7,400 bases of DNA from Deltaproteobacteria bacterium (GTDB lineage: Bacteria; Myxococcota_A; Polyangia; HGW-17; SLPX01): NCBI GenBank assembly GCA_011390535.1, contig JAABSF010000123.1, forward strand, positions 1-7,400, given 5' to 3'. The notes beneath the pieces were generated by a model. That model was not told the DNA's origin and searched no databases. It saw only the letters and a program-made list of their open reading frames with translations. Numbering within the stretch: position 1 is the stretch's first letter; each line of letters opens with the position of its first letter. The translations under genes and the position numbers were made by a program. Shown here in pieces: positions 1-6,176 of this stretch.

Positions 1-2
1 AG

Positions 3-257
3 TCAGCCCTAAGCGCCCCTTTGGCAAGAGCCCGTGCCCATGAGGTGGTATCAAAAATATGCGCCTCCCTGGGCATGGACGCGCAACAGGCGCGACACTC
101 TCGCGAAGCCGCCTCGGCGCTGAGTGAAATTGGAGGACGAAGAGCTCAGAAGTCTTGTTTGTTGGATATCGGGAGAATGGGTCCCGGTGCTTCGGAGGTC
201 TATCGCCGAGGGGCGTATCGCCTGGGAGGAGAAGCCCACTGGTGCGAGGAGATATGA
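3..257 (+). CDS. 3' end of an unidentified gene (5' end outside the window)
   Basis: The reading frame is open from the left edge and stops with TGA at 255-257, giving about 84 visible residues. The first 45 are Ala-rich and helical in character (LARARAHEVVSKICASLGMD), with natural, GC-rich third positions, which supports real coding. The later part (LLDIGRMG...) has only a faint likeness to the LLHDIGK segment of HD-type phosphohydrolases and lacks the metal-binding His-Asp pair, so I do not assign that family. An overlapping frame in the second half also reads open (from 124), so a frameshift or a decayed C-terminus is possible. The gene converges on the lipoprotein gene with a 51-bp gap. 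Product unknown; that this is coding sequence is moderately likely. Confidence 0.42.
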   Translation, partial: SALSAPLARARAHEVVSKICASLGMDAQQARHSREAASALSEIGGRRAQKSCLLDIGRMGPGASEVYRRGAYRLGGEAHWCEEI

Positions 258-278
258 GCTTATGCTATGCTTTAAGGT

Positions 279-341
279 CGCTTTTACAAAAAGCTGGGTT
301 AGGGGGCGTCAGAAGAGTTTTGGGGCGAACGCTTTTACAAA
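279..341. repeat. 12-bp direct repeat at the 3' end of the lipoprotein gene, with a small hairpin
   Basis: The 12-mer CGCTTTTACAAA occurs at 279-290 and again at 330-341. The second copy lies inside the last codons of the minus-strand lipoprotein gene, the first lies 3' of its stop. At the outer copy the sequence GCTTTT-ACA-AAAAGC (280-294) can form a 6-bp stem with a 3-nt loop, 14 bases past the lipoprotein stop. It could help end transcription between the two convergent genes, but there is no clear U-tract after it. It may simply be a short tail duplication. Confidence 0.4.
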
Positions 342-1073
342 CTCGGTTGCCGCAGCTTTCATCTCCTCGCGGGTGAAAAGGCTCTTTAATTCATCCAGGT
401 CTTTAGCGCTTTTGAACCCTTTGAAACCTCGGGCGGAGACATTCACGTGGAGCATGTTCTCGCCGTTGTGGTGATAGACACTGAAACCGTGCATCGAACT
501 CCTGCTCCTGCCGTCTTCCGAGACGACAAAGCTCAAGCGGTAAATAGTTACAACTTTTTTCCCGGCGATTGTGTCATCTTTGATTTCAAAGACAGCGTGA
601 GGGTTTTCCTTGTGCGCTTTGGATAGCATCATTTTTTCAAAAAGAGCCTTCTCGCCTTCAAATGTCGATGCCGAAAGCTCGGGGCAGTGCCCGCAGCCAT
701 GTATGCGCAGCTGCACAAAAGCGGTCATATCATTTTTGTTTCCCTCTGTTCCCTTGAAATACGTTGATGCCATGGGTATTCCCATCACTTTGGTAATTTG
801 GTCCCCCGGTTGTTTTTGAAACCCGTCCACTTCGGTTTCCATCAGCTTTTCAAGAGATTCTTTTGTAAGCTTGGTTTTTTCTTGGCTGGACTTTCCTTTT
901 ACTTTCTCATTTGTCTTCTCATTTGTTTGCTTGCCCGATTTCTTGTCCTCTTCAGCCTTTTTTTCAGCCGACTCTTCAGTACTTTTCTCTTCCTTTTTGT
1001 TACACCCGGAAACGAAAACCACACCCAAGGAAAGCATACAAATTTTTATGATGCACAGTTGTCGTCGGAACAT
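309..1073 (-). CDS. Lipoprotein with Lys/Glu-rich tether and CGHC motif, function unknown
   Basis: A 254-residue protein. I chose the ATG at 1073-1071 because it sits 5 nt from a perfect AGGAGG; the in-frame GTG two codons earlier (1079) overlaps that Shine-Dalgarno site and is unlikely to be used. The N-terminus is a type II signal peptide: FRR at the start, a hydrophobic stretch 11-21, then lipobox V21-S22-G23-C24. The +2 residue is Asn, so there is no classical Asp inner-membrane retention signal and outer-membrane sorting is plausible. Residues 26-68 are a Lys/Glu-rich, disordered-looking tether with a TNEK duplication. The C-terminal part (about 70-254) looks like a mixed alpha/beta globular domain and contains C127-G-H-C130. 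CGHC is the protein disulfide isomerase active-site sequence, but there is no preceding Trp and no recognisable thioredoxin fold, so a redox role is not supported. The domain family is not recognised. The gene is divergent from the hydrolase gene. Confidence 0.85.
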   Translation of the reverse strand: MFRRQLCIIKICMLSLGVVFVSGCNKKEEKSTEESAEKKAEEDKKSGKQTNEKTNEKVKGKSSQEKTKLTKESLEKLMETEVDGFQKQPGDQITKVMGIPMASTYFKGTEGNKNDMTAFVQLRIHGCGHCPELSASTFEGEKALFEKMMLSKAHKENPHAVFEIKDDTIAGKKVVTIYRLSFVVSEDGRSRSSMHGFSVYHHNGENMLHVNVSARGFKGFKSAKDLDELKSLFTREEMKAAATEFVKAFAPKLF

Positions 1074-1075
1074 GA

Positions 1076-1144
1076 TCACCTCCTCTTTTTCTTGAGTTTT
1101 TTCAGCTCTTGAGGCGGGATTATCCCATCAGGATTCCATTTCAT
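1076..1144 (-). CDS. Possible 22-aa leader peptide ahead of the lipoprotein gene
   Basis: A short ATG-started frame (ATG at 1144-1142, TGA at 1078-1076) encodes 22 residues beginning MKWNPDGIIPPQEL and ending in a strongly basic KKLKKKRR tail. A weak Shine-Dalgarno candidate (GGAA, 5 nt upstream) precedes it. Its stop lies only two bases before the lipoprotein ATG, and its last codons form the lipoprotein's AGGAGG site, an arrangement typical of translational coupling. The peptide does not read like random sequence, but length alone cannot prove coding; part of the Lys/Arg tail is forced by the purine-rich Shine-Dalgarno region. An overlapping 11-codon frame also starts nearby (ATGATG at 1161-1156). 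It could be a leader peptide, the remnant of a longer gene, or chance. Confidence 0.3.
   Translation of the reverse strand: MKWNPDGIIPPQELKKLKKKRR
1079..1084 (-). promoter_or_regulatory. Strong Shine-Dalgarno site of the lipoprotein gene
   Basis: On the minus strand AGGAGG is followed by TGATC and then ATG (1073-1071). The 5-nt spacing fixes the start and argues against the GTG at 1079. The same bases form the last two Arg codons and part of the context of the stop of the small upstream ORF, so ribosomes ending there would lie on this site. Confidence 0.75.
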
Positions 1145-1260
1145 CAAGCTTCCGTTTCATCATGTTTATTGTGTCGCCCAATAGGCTTGCGTACGCCCCG
1201 GTGTAATGACAAAGTGGACTTATTGTTGTTCTCATCTGTAAACAAGAAGGCGAAATAGTT

Positions 1261-3096
1261 TTGAAGATAAAAAAAGATTTTTTTGAGGCGTTTCTTTTGT
1301 TGGGTTTTTGGTGTTTCTCTTTTGGCCTGTTCATTCCGTTCATTCCGTTCATTCCGTTCATGACCGGGTGCTCTGGAGATTCCAGTATTCACCAGGGCGA
1401 TGCTGGTGCAAATGTCTATGATGACGCCACAATAAATGATGGTGCTCTCGATGATGGCCGGGTGGATGGTGGCGGCGGTGAAACCGACTGCACCGAACAT
1501 GATTTCGAGGATGTTTGGGTTCCCATGAGGGACGGAAAAGAGTTGTCCGCCTTTATAAGGCGCCCGGCAAATCCTTTATGTAAGGTGCCCACTATTCTTA
1601 TTCAGACTCCATACAACAAAGAGAGCGCACGTACTCTCTGGTTCGACGATGATCCTTCCCTGAACCCGCTTTTTTCTTCTACCCATTTTGCTTTTATGGT
1701 GATGGATTGGCGAGGTTTTTACAGTTCGTCGAATGCCGGGACCGCTCAACCTGATTACGGCTTGGACGGCTATGATACGGTGGAGTGGATTGCCGAGCAA
1801 CCATGGTCGGACGGCCAGGTGGCAACCTGGGGGGTGTCGGCCCTCTGTAGAGTTCAGTACTGGACCGCAGTTGAGCAGCCGCCCCATCTGGTCACCGGGG
1901 TGCCGATATTTTGCTCGATAAACAATACCTATGAAGAATATTACCCGGGGGGAGTGGTCCGCCGGGAATACGTGGATATTTTGGCGATGCTGTTCGGACA
2001 AAGCGTGGTTGAAAATCATCCTTATAAAGATTTTGCTTGGACATACATGGAAAACCTCTATGCCCCGGCGGACGTGAACGTGCCTATGCTGGTTGTCGCC
2101 GGCTGGTTTGATTTGACTCCGAGCTGTTCCATTGAAACATATCGCCGGCTCCGAGAAACCACGGACCCGTCCACAGCAGATCTTCACCGGCTTATGATCG
2201 GTTCTTGGCATCATTTCGCCGCCGGTGGAGAGACAGCCGGCGGCAGGTCTCTCACCGATCAGGAGCTGAAGTATTATGATTCTGCGAGAACGATTCAGAG
2301 AGACAGCCTGGCATGGTTTCAGTATCATCTCTTGGGCCAAGGGAGCGGCGTCGCAGACTGGGAGCCGGTACGCTATGTCATGGCGGGGATGAATAACGAA
2401 GGGGAAGGCGGAGGTGGTGGTGGGGGAGAAGGCGATGAAGAGTTGTGGCTGGGCGCTGAGACTTGGCCTCCGGAAGGAGCCGAAGAACACACCCTGTATC
2501 TTGATGAAAGCGGTCTGCTGGTTGAAGAGGTGCCTGAACCTGCTTCCTTGACCTTTACATACGACCCCGAAGACCCCTCTCCTACAATCGGAGGCGCTAC
2601 CCTGAGCTTTGATTTGCTTCACGGACCTCACAATCAGGATGTAGTTATCGTACGAGACGACGCCCTCGTTTTCACCAGCGAGGTTCTCTCACAACCACTG
2701 GCTTTAAAGGGAAGGATTCGTTTGGAGCTTGATGTCTCCACCACAGGCGCCGACACGGATTTCGCCGTCCGTTTGACGGACGTGGACCCTTCCGGAAACC
2801 ACCTTTTGATAGGTGAAGGCATCCGCCGCACCAAACTGCGTGACTCCTTTTCAGCGGTCTCTCCTGTTATTCCGGGAGAAAGGTATTCTCTCACTGTGCA
2901 CGTGATAAACGATCTTGGATATTACTTCCGTGAGGGCCACAGGATTGGAGTAATCATAACATCATCCAACTATCCCCGCTTTGATAGGAACCCCAACACA
3001 GGCGTGGACTTTTATCACCAGGCGCCGATTCCGGTTACGGTAGATAACACAATTTATCTGGATGAATCTTCCCGCCTTATCTTCACGGCGGAATAG
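1261..3096 (+). CDS. Exported CocE/NonD-family (peptidase S15-type) serine hydrolase, probable lipoprotein
   Basis: A 611-residue alpha/beta hydrolase of the family that holds cocaine esterase CocE, alpha-amino-acid ester hydrolases and X-Pro dipeptidyl-peptidases; these cleave acyl ester or peptide bonds, and the substrate cannot be told from sequence. The TTG start is the only start codon after the in-frame TGA at 1207, with AGAAGG about 10 nt upstream. It yields a basic N-terminus (MKIKK), a hydrophobic stretch to residue 33 and a lipobox-like M34-T35-G36-C37, so an outer-envelope lipoprotein is likely; Met at -3 is slightly atypical. An Asp/Gly-rich tether (about 40-78) follows. Predicted triad: Ser193 in GVSAL, Asp284 in GWFD, His318 in GSWHH. 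The neighbouring QPPHLV, TWPP and LYL stretches are typical of the family. The C-terminal jelly-roll domain (about 400-611) ends complete. Oddities: Cys196 where the elbow usually has Gly, a run of seven Gly (383-389) between the two domains, and a 9-bp repeat in the signal peptide. Transcribed divergently from the lipoprotein gene. Confidence 0.93.
   Translation: MKIKKDFFEAFLLLGFWCFSFGLFIPFIPFIPFMTGCSGDSSIHQGDAGANVYDDATINDGALDDGRVDGGGGETDCTEHDFEDVWVPMRDGKELSAFIRRPANPLCKVPTILIQTPYNKESARTLWFDDDPSLNPLFSSTHFAFMVMDWRGFYSSSNAGTAQPDYGLDGYDTVEWIAEQPWSDGQVATWGVSALCRVQYWTAVEQPPHLVTGVPIFCSINNTYEEYYPGGVVRREYVDILAMLFGQSVVENHPYKDFAWTYMENLYAPADVNVPMLVVAGWFDLTPSCSIETYRRLRETTDPSTADLHRLMIGSWHHFAAGGETAGGRSLTDQELKYYDSARTIQRDSLAWFQYHLLGQGSGVADWEPVRYVMAGMNNEGEGGGGGGGEGDEELWLGAETWPPEGAEEHTLYLDESGLLVEEVPEPASLTFTYDPEDPSPTIGGATLSFDLLHGPHNQDVVIVRDDALVFTSEVLSQPLALKGRIRLELDVSTTGADTDFAVRLTDVDPSGNHLLIGEGIRRTKLRDSFSAVSPVIPGERYSLTVHVINDLGYYFREGHRIGVIITSSNYPRFDRNPNTGVDFYHQAPIPVTVDNTIYLDESSRLIFTAE
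1330..1356 (+). repeat. Three in-frame 9-bp tandem repeats in the hydrolase signal peptide
   Basis: TTCATTCCG is repeated three times exactly (1330-1338, 1339-1347, 1348-1356), and a fourth copy begins (TTCATG) before diverging. It encodes Phe-Ile-Pro three times, directly before the lipobox. Copy-number change would lengthen or shorten the hydrophobic core by three residues without shifting the frame. Confidence 0.95.
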
Positions 3097-3103
3097 ATGG
3101 TAA

Positions 3104-3124
3104 CGGGACAGGGAGTTTGTCCCG
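3104..3124. terminator. Hairpin after the hydrolase gene, possible terminator
   Basis: CGGGACA and TGTCCCG form a perfect 7-bp, GC-rich stem with a 7-nt loop, beginning 8 bases after the hydrolase stop codon. There is no U-tract on either strand, so an intrinsic terminator is uncertain. It lies between the convergent hydrolase gene and cys operon and could serve either. Confidence 0.4.
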
Positions 3125-3174
3125 GATTTCCGACCCATCGGCTGTATGAAGTTTACTACAAAAGAAGTGTTCTG

Positions 3175-3205
3175 TTTAATGCATTTTACATTTTAATGCA
3201 TTTTA
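3175..3205. repeat. Two 14-bp direct repeats centred on a palindrome, in a convergent gap
   Basis: TTTAATGCATTTTA occurs at 3175-3188 and 3192-3205, spaced 17 bases start to start. Each copy contains the 8-bp palindrome AATGCATT (3178-3185, 3195-3202), so the pair can also fold as an AT-rich 8-bp stem with a 9-nt loop. On the plus strand it is followed by a T-rich stretch (TTAGATTGTTCTTGTTTT), so a weak terminator for the hydrolase gene is one reading. The rest of the 159-bp gap (3097-3255) shows no gene. Confidence 0.7.
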
Positions 3206-3255
3206 GATTGTTCTTGTTTTGCCTGCTCTATTCCGGACCGGCGCTGTTTTGACCC

Positions 3256-5166
3256 TTATATTAGATTTGATCTTTTTAAGAGATGAATAATTTTGTCTAC
3301 GCTTTCCGAGGGGGCGTGTTCATCGGTGGAGATGCGAAGATCAGGTGTTTTGGGTGTCTCGTAAGGAGCGCTGATGGTGCTGAAGTTGGAAATTTCACCG
3401 CTCTTGGCTTTGGCATAAAGATTCGGCCTTCTCTTTTCGCAGGTTTCTTGTTCTGCGGCCACGTGGATCTCAAAGAATTTTTCAGCGCCGATAAGCTCTT
3501 GGGCGTTTTTGCGATCTTTCTCATAAGGAGAGAGAAACGCGCAAATGGTTACCAGGCCACTGTCGTTCAGCAATTTTGCGACCTGAGCGGCTCTGCGAAT
3601 GTTTTCGGATCTGTCATCAGCGGTGAAGTCCAAATCGCGGGAGAGCCCCAAACGGGTGTTTTCACCATCCAGCACGGAAACGTTCACGCCGTTGTTAAAA
3701 AGCGCTCTCTCCAGCTCATATGCTATGGTTGTTTTTCCGGCTCCCGGGGCACCTGTGAGCCACACTGTAAAAGAAGAGTGGCCGAGCGCGTCACGTCTCT
3801 CTTCGGGTTTGATCATGCTCTCTTTGCTTTCGAGATTGGATCTCTCTCCGGCCACGTCCCATTTAGAGCCTGTGTAGAGCTGATCTTCGGGGATACGATC
3901 CAGTATCATCCCCGCTCCGACGGTGTTGTCTGAAACCCTATCAATAATAATGAAGGCGCCTGTAGAGCGATTCTTTGAATAGGGATCAAAACACAGAGGT
4001 CTGTTTGAGGTGATCACCACTCGCCCGATTTCATTCAAAGCCAGAGTATCGGCCTCCAGCCTGTGCATGGTATCCACGTCGATTTTGTAGCGCAATTCGG
4101 TTATCGCCGCAGGAGCAGTCCTTGTGGTGTGTTTGACGATGTACCCCTTGCTCTTTTTCATGGGCGTCTCCGACATCCACACAACCATGGCCTCGAATTT
4201 ATTTGTTACCCGGGGTCTGTTGTTTTCATGAACCAACATGTCGCCCCGGCTTATGTCTATTTCATCTTCAAGGGTTACTGTTATTCCAAGCGGAGGGAAA
4301 GCCTCTTTCAGCGCTCCGTTTACCCCGGTGATCTCCGCTACGCGGCTCTTGTTACCTGAAGGCAAAACCATCACTTTGTCGCCCGGGCGCATCACACCCG
4401 AGCTAAGGGTGCCCGCATATCCCCGAAAGTCGGGGTTGTCGCGAGACACGTACTGAACAGGGAACCGCATGTCTATCAGGTTGCGATCTCCGGCGATGTG
4501 AACCTCTTCGAGGTGTCCCAACAGAGTCGGTCCCTGATACCATGGGGTCTTCTTGCTTCTCGTGGTTACGTTGTCGCCTTTCAGGGCGCTCACCGGAACA
4601 AAAGTGACGTCTCTCACCTCCAGCTTTGCGGCGAAGCCTGCAAAGTCATCGCATATTTCCCGAAAAACCTCTTCAGAATAGTCCACAAGATCCATCTTGT
4701 TTACAGCAACCACCATGTGTGGGATGCCCAAAAGTGAAGAGATAAATGAATGCCTTCTGGATTGTGTCAAGACCCCTTGAGACGCATCCACCAGGATGAC
4801 CGACAAGCTGGCGGTAGATGCGCCGGTGGCCATGTTTCGAGTATATTGCTCGTGACCGGGAGTGTCGGCGATGATGAATTTTCTCTTTGGCGTGGAAAAA
4901 TAACGGTAGGCCACATCTATTGTTATGCCTTGCTCTCTTTCAGCTTTAAGGCCGTCGGTGACCAGGGCGAAATCCAGCTCATATAGGGAGGAACCTTTTT
5001 TTCCTGAGGCCAGCTTCACCGCTTCAAGCTGATCTTCGTAAATCCCCTTTGATTCATGAAGAAGGCGACCTATAAGAGTCGACTTGCCGTCATCTACGCT
5101 GCCTGCCGTTACAAAACGAAGGAGCTCTTTTTTTTCGTTGGTTTTGAGCAGTTCCAAGACTTTCAT
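3256..5166 (-). CDS. cysNC: Bifunctional sulfate adenylyltransferase GTPase subunit / APS kinase (CysN-CysC fusion)
   Basis: A 636-residue cytoplasmic protein. Residues 1 to about 450 are CysN, the EF-Tu-like GTPase that couples GTP hydrolysis to APS synthesis by CysD: P-loop G22-SVDDGKS-T30, GITID at 80-84 (switch I), DTPGH 101-105, NKMD 156-159 and SAL near 190, followed by EF-Tu-like beta-barrel domains. Residues about 462-636 are an APS kinase domain, which phosphorylates the 3'-OH of APS to give PAPS: P-loop GAPGAGKTT 472-480, DGENTR 500-505, then SAPYE. Length matches known CysNC/NodQ-type fusions. The kinase part is divergent: the usual RDPKGLY reads RRPNLY (579-584, one residue shorter), FISPYR reads FLSPYE, and FTGID reads FSTIS. 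Start ATG has GGAG 11 nt upstream. It lies 104 bp after cysD, last in the operon. Activity of the GTPase part is well supported; that of the kinase part is open because a complete CysC is encoded in the same operon. Confidence 0.96.
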   Translation of the reverse strand: MKVLELLKTNEKKELLRFVTAGSVDDGKSTLIGRLLHESKGIYEDQLEAVKLASGKKGSSLYELDFALVTDGLKAEREQGITIDVAYRYFSTPKRKFIIADTPGHEQYTRNMATGASTASLSVILVDASQGVLTQSRRHSFISSLLGIPHMVVAVNKMDLVDYSEEVFREICDDFAGFAAKLEVRDVTFVPVSALKGDNVTTRSKKTPWYQGPTLLGHLEEVHIAGDRNLIDMRFPVQYVSRDNPDFRGYAGTLSSGVMRPGDKVMVLPSGNKSRVAEITGVNGALKEAFPPLGITVTLEDEIDISRGDMLVHENNRPRVTNKFEAMVVWMSETPMKKSKGYIVKHTTRTAPAAITELRYKIDVDTMHRLEADTLALNEIGRVVITSNRPLCFDPYSKNRSTGAFIIIDRVSDNTVGAGMILDRIPEDQLYTGSKWDVAGERSNLESKESMIKPEERRDALGHSSFTVWLTGAPGAGKTTIAYELERALFNNGVNVSVLDGENTRLGLSRDLDFTADDRSENIRRAAQVAKLLNDSGLVTICAFLSPYEKDRKNAQELIGAEKFFEIHVAAEQETCEKRRPNLYAKAKSGEISNFSTISAPYETPKTPDLRISTDEHAPSESVDKIIHLLKRSNLI

Positions 5167-5249
5167 GTTTATTATTTCTCCAACTCTCTTTGCGCCTGTT
5201 TCAGCTTCAGTAATTCCGTGAGAGGAATGCAGCGTGGTGTGTACAGCTT

Positions 5250-5261
5250 GCCGTATACGGC
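5250..5261. other. 12-bp perfect palindrome between cysD and cysNC
   Basis: GCCGTATACGGC reads the same on both strands and begins 9-10 bases after the cysD stop, in the 104-bp gap before cysNC. It could be a protein-binding site or a small mRNA hairpin that tunes cysNC expression or stability; no U-tract follows. One such palindrome may also occur by chance. Nothing else stands out in the gap apart from the cysNC ribosome-binding site. Confidence 0.4.
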
Positions 5262-5270
5262 CTGCGGGTT

Positions 5271-6176
5271 TTAGAAATACCCTTCTTTCTTTTTTTCTTC
5301 CATCGAGCCATCTCTATCCTGGTCCACCGCCCGGTGCTCTCGCTCCGATTTTCGTGCGATCATCACCTCTTCGATGATCTCGGGGAGAGTCTTTGCTTTT
5401 GAGGGAATCGCGCCCGTACAAAGGCGGCAACCAAGGGTTCGGAACCTGCACATAATCGTTTCAACCTTTTCTCCTTCCCGTGGCTTTATAAAACCGCCGG
5501 TGGGCAGCAGCATTCCGTCTCTGTGCAACACCTCGCGTTCACTTGCATAATAGAGCGGCACGATGGGGATCTCTTCGGTGTAGATGTAGTTCCAGATATC
5601 CAGCTCGGTCCAGTTGGAGAGTGGAAAGACACGGAACGACTCTCCCGGTTTGTGCCGGGTGTTGTAAATATCCCAAAGCTCGGGGCGTTGCCCTTTAGGG
5701 TCCCACTCCATGAACTTGTTGCGAAATGAAAAAATGCGCTCTTTCGCGCGGGATCGCTCTTCATCCCGCCTGGCGCCTCCTATGGCTGCATCGTAGTTTC
5801 CCTCTGAGAGAGCTTTTATCAACCCCTGTGTCTTCAGGAGATCAGAGCAGAGAGGACATGTCCAGTTTTCCACAGGACCGATCTCTTCAAGGGCCTCTTT
5901 GTTTCTGTAAACTATCAGGTCGGCCCCGATCTCTTTTGTGTATTCATCTCTGAAACGGTACATTTCATCAAATTTGAAAGTTGTATCCACGTGCAGCAAA
6001 GGCATGGGTATTTTGCCGGGATAAAAAGCTTTCTGTGCAAGCTTTAAGAGTACGGAAGAATCCTTGCCCACAGAATAGAGGATCACGGGGTTTTCGAATT
6101 CAGCCGCCACCTCACGGAAAATGTGAATGGCCTCGGCTTCTAGTTGATCTAAATGTTTTATGCTGTGTTTGGTCAC
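5271..6176 (-). CDS. cysD: Sulfate adenylyltransferase subunit 2 (CysD), variant with two CxxC motifs
   Basis: A 301-residue cytoplasmic protein, the usual CysD length (Escherichia coli 302). It adenylates sulfate with ATP to give APS, as partner of CysN. Evidence: HLDQLEAEAIHIFREVAAEF at the N-terminus, PP-loop S35-VGKDSS-S41, LLHVDTTFKF 60-69, GGARRDEE 133-140 followed by RSRAKERIFSFR, RVFPLSNWTELDIW 182-195, RFRTLGC 244-250, and SMEEKKKEGYF at the C-terminus. The GTG start (6176-6174) overlaps the TGA of cysC by 4 bases (GTGA), with only a distant GAGG, so it is probably translated by coupling to cysC. Odd: where E. coli has HGSAKHTDIMKT, this protein reads TCPLCSDLLKT (Cys107, Cys110); where E. 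coli has LGCWPLTGA it reads LGCRLCTGA (Cys250, Cys253), with Cys243 nearby. The two CxxC pairs could hold a metal or Fe-S cluster. A non-sulfurylase member of the PAPS reductase/ATP-PPi lyase superfamily is less likely given the CysN partner. Confidence 0.95.
   Translation of the reverse strand: MTKHSIKHLDQLEAEAIHIFREVAAEFENPVILYSVGKDSSVLLKLAQKAFYPGKIPMPLLHVDTTFKFDEMYRFRDEYTKEIGADLIVYRNKEALEEIGPVENWTCPLCSDLLKTQGLIKALSEGNYDAAIGGARRDEERSRAKERIFSFRNKFMEWDPKGQRPELWDIYNTRHKPGESFRVFPLSNWTELDIWNYIYTEEIPIVPLYYASEREVLHRDGMLLPTGGFIKPREGEKVETIMCRFRTLGCRLCTGAIPSKAKTLPEIIEEVMIARKSEREHRAVDQDRDGSMEEKKKEGYF

Noticed and set aside
685..696. CGHC motif as evidence for a thioredoxin-like oxidoreductase
   Set aside because: There is no Trp before the motif, no cis-Pro segment and no recognisable thioredoxin fold around it; the motif alone is too short to assign function.
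1145..1260. Promoters for the divergent lipoprotein and hydrolase genes
   Set aside because: They must lie here or nearby, but no -35/-10 pair with acceptable spacing on either strand was convincing enough to place.
1576..2631. Long open frame on the minus strand, 351 codons
   Set aside because: It lies entirely antisense to the hydrolase gene, whose family motifs and full length are clear; its product shows no recognisable domain.
3283..3933. Open frame on the plus strand, 216 codons
   Set aside because: It is antisense to the APS kinase part and adjoining residues of cysNC, and the product has no family signature.
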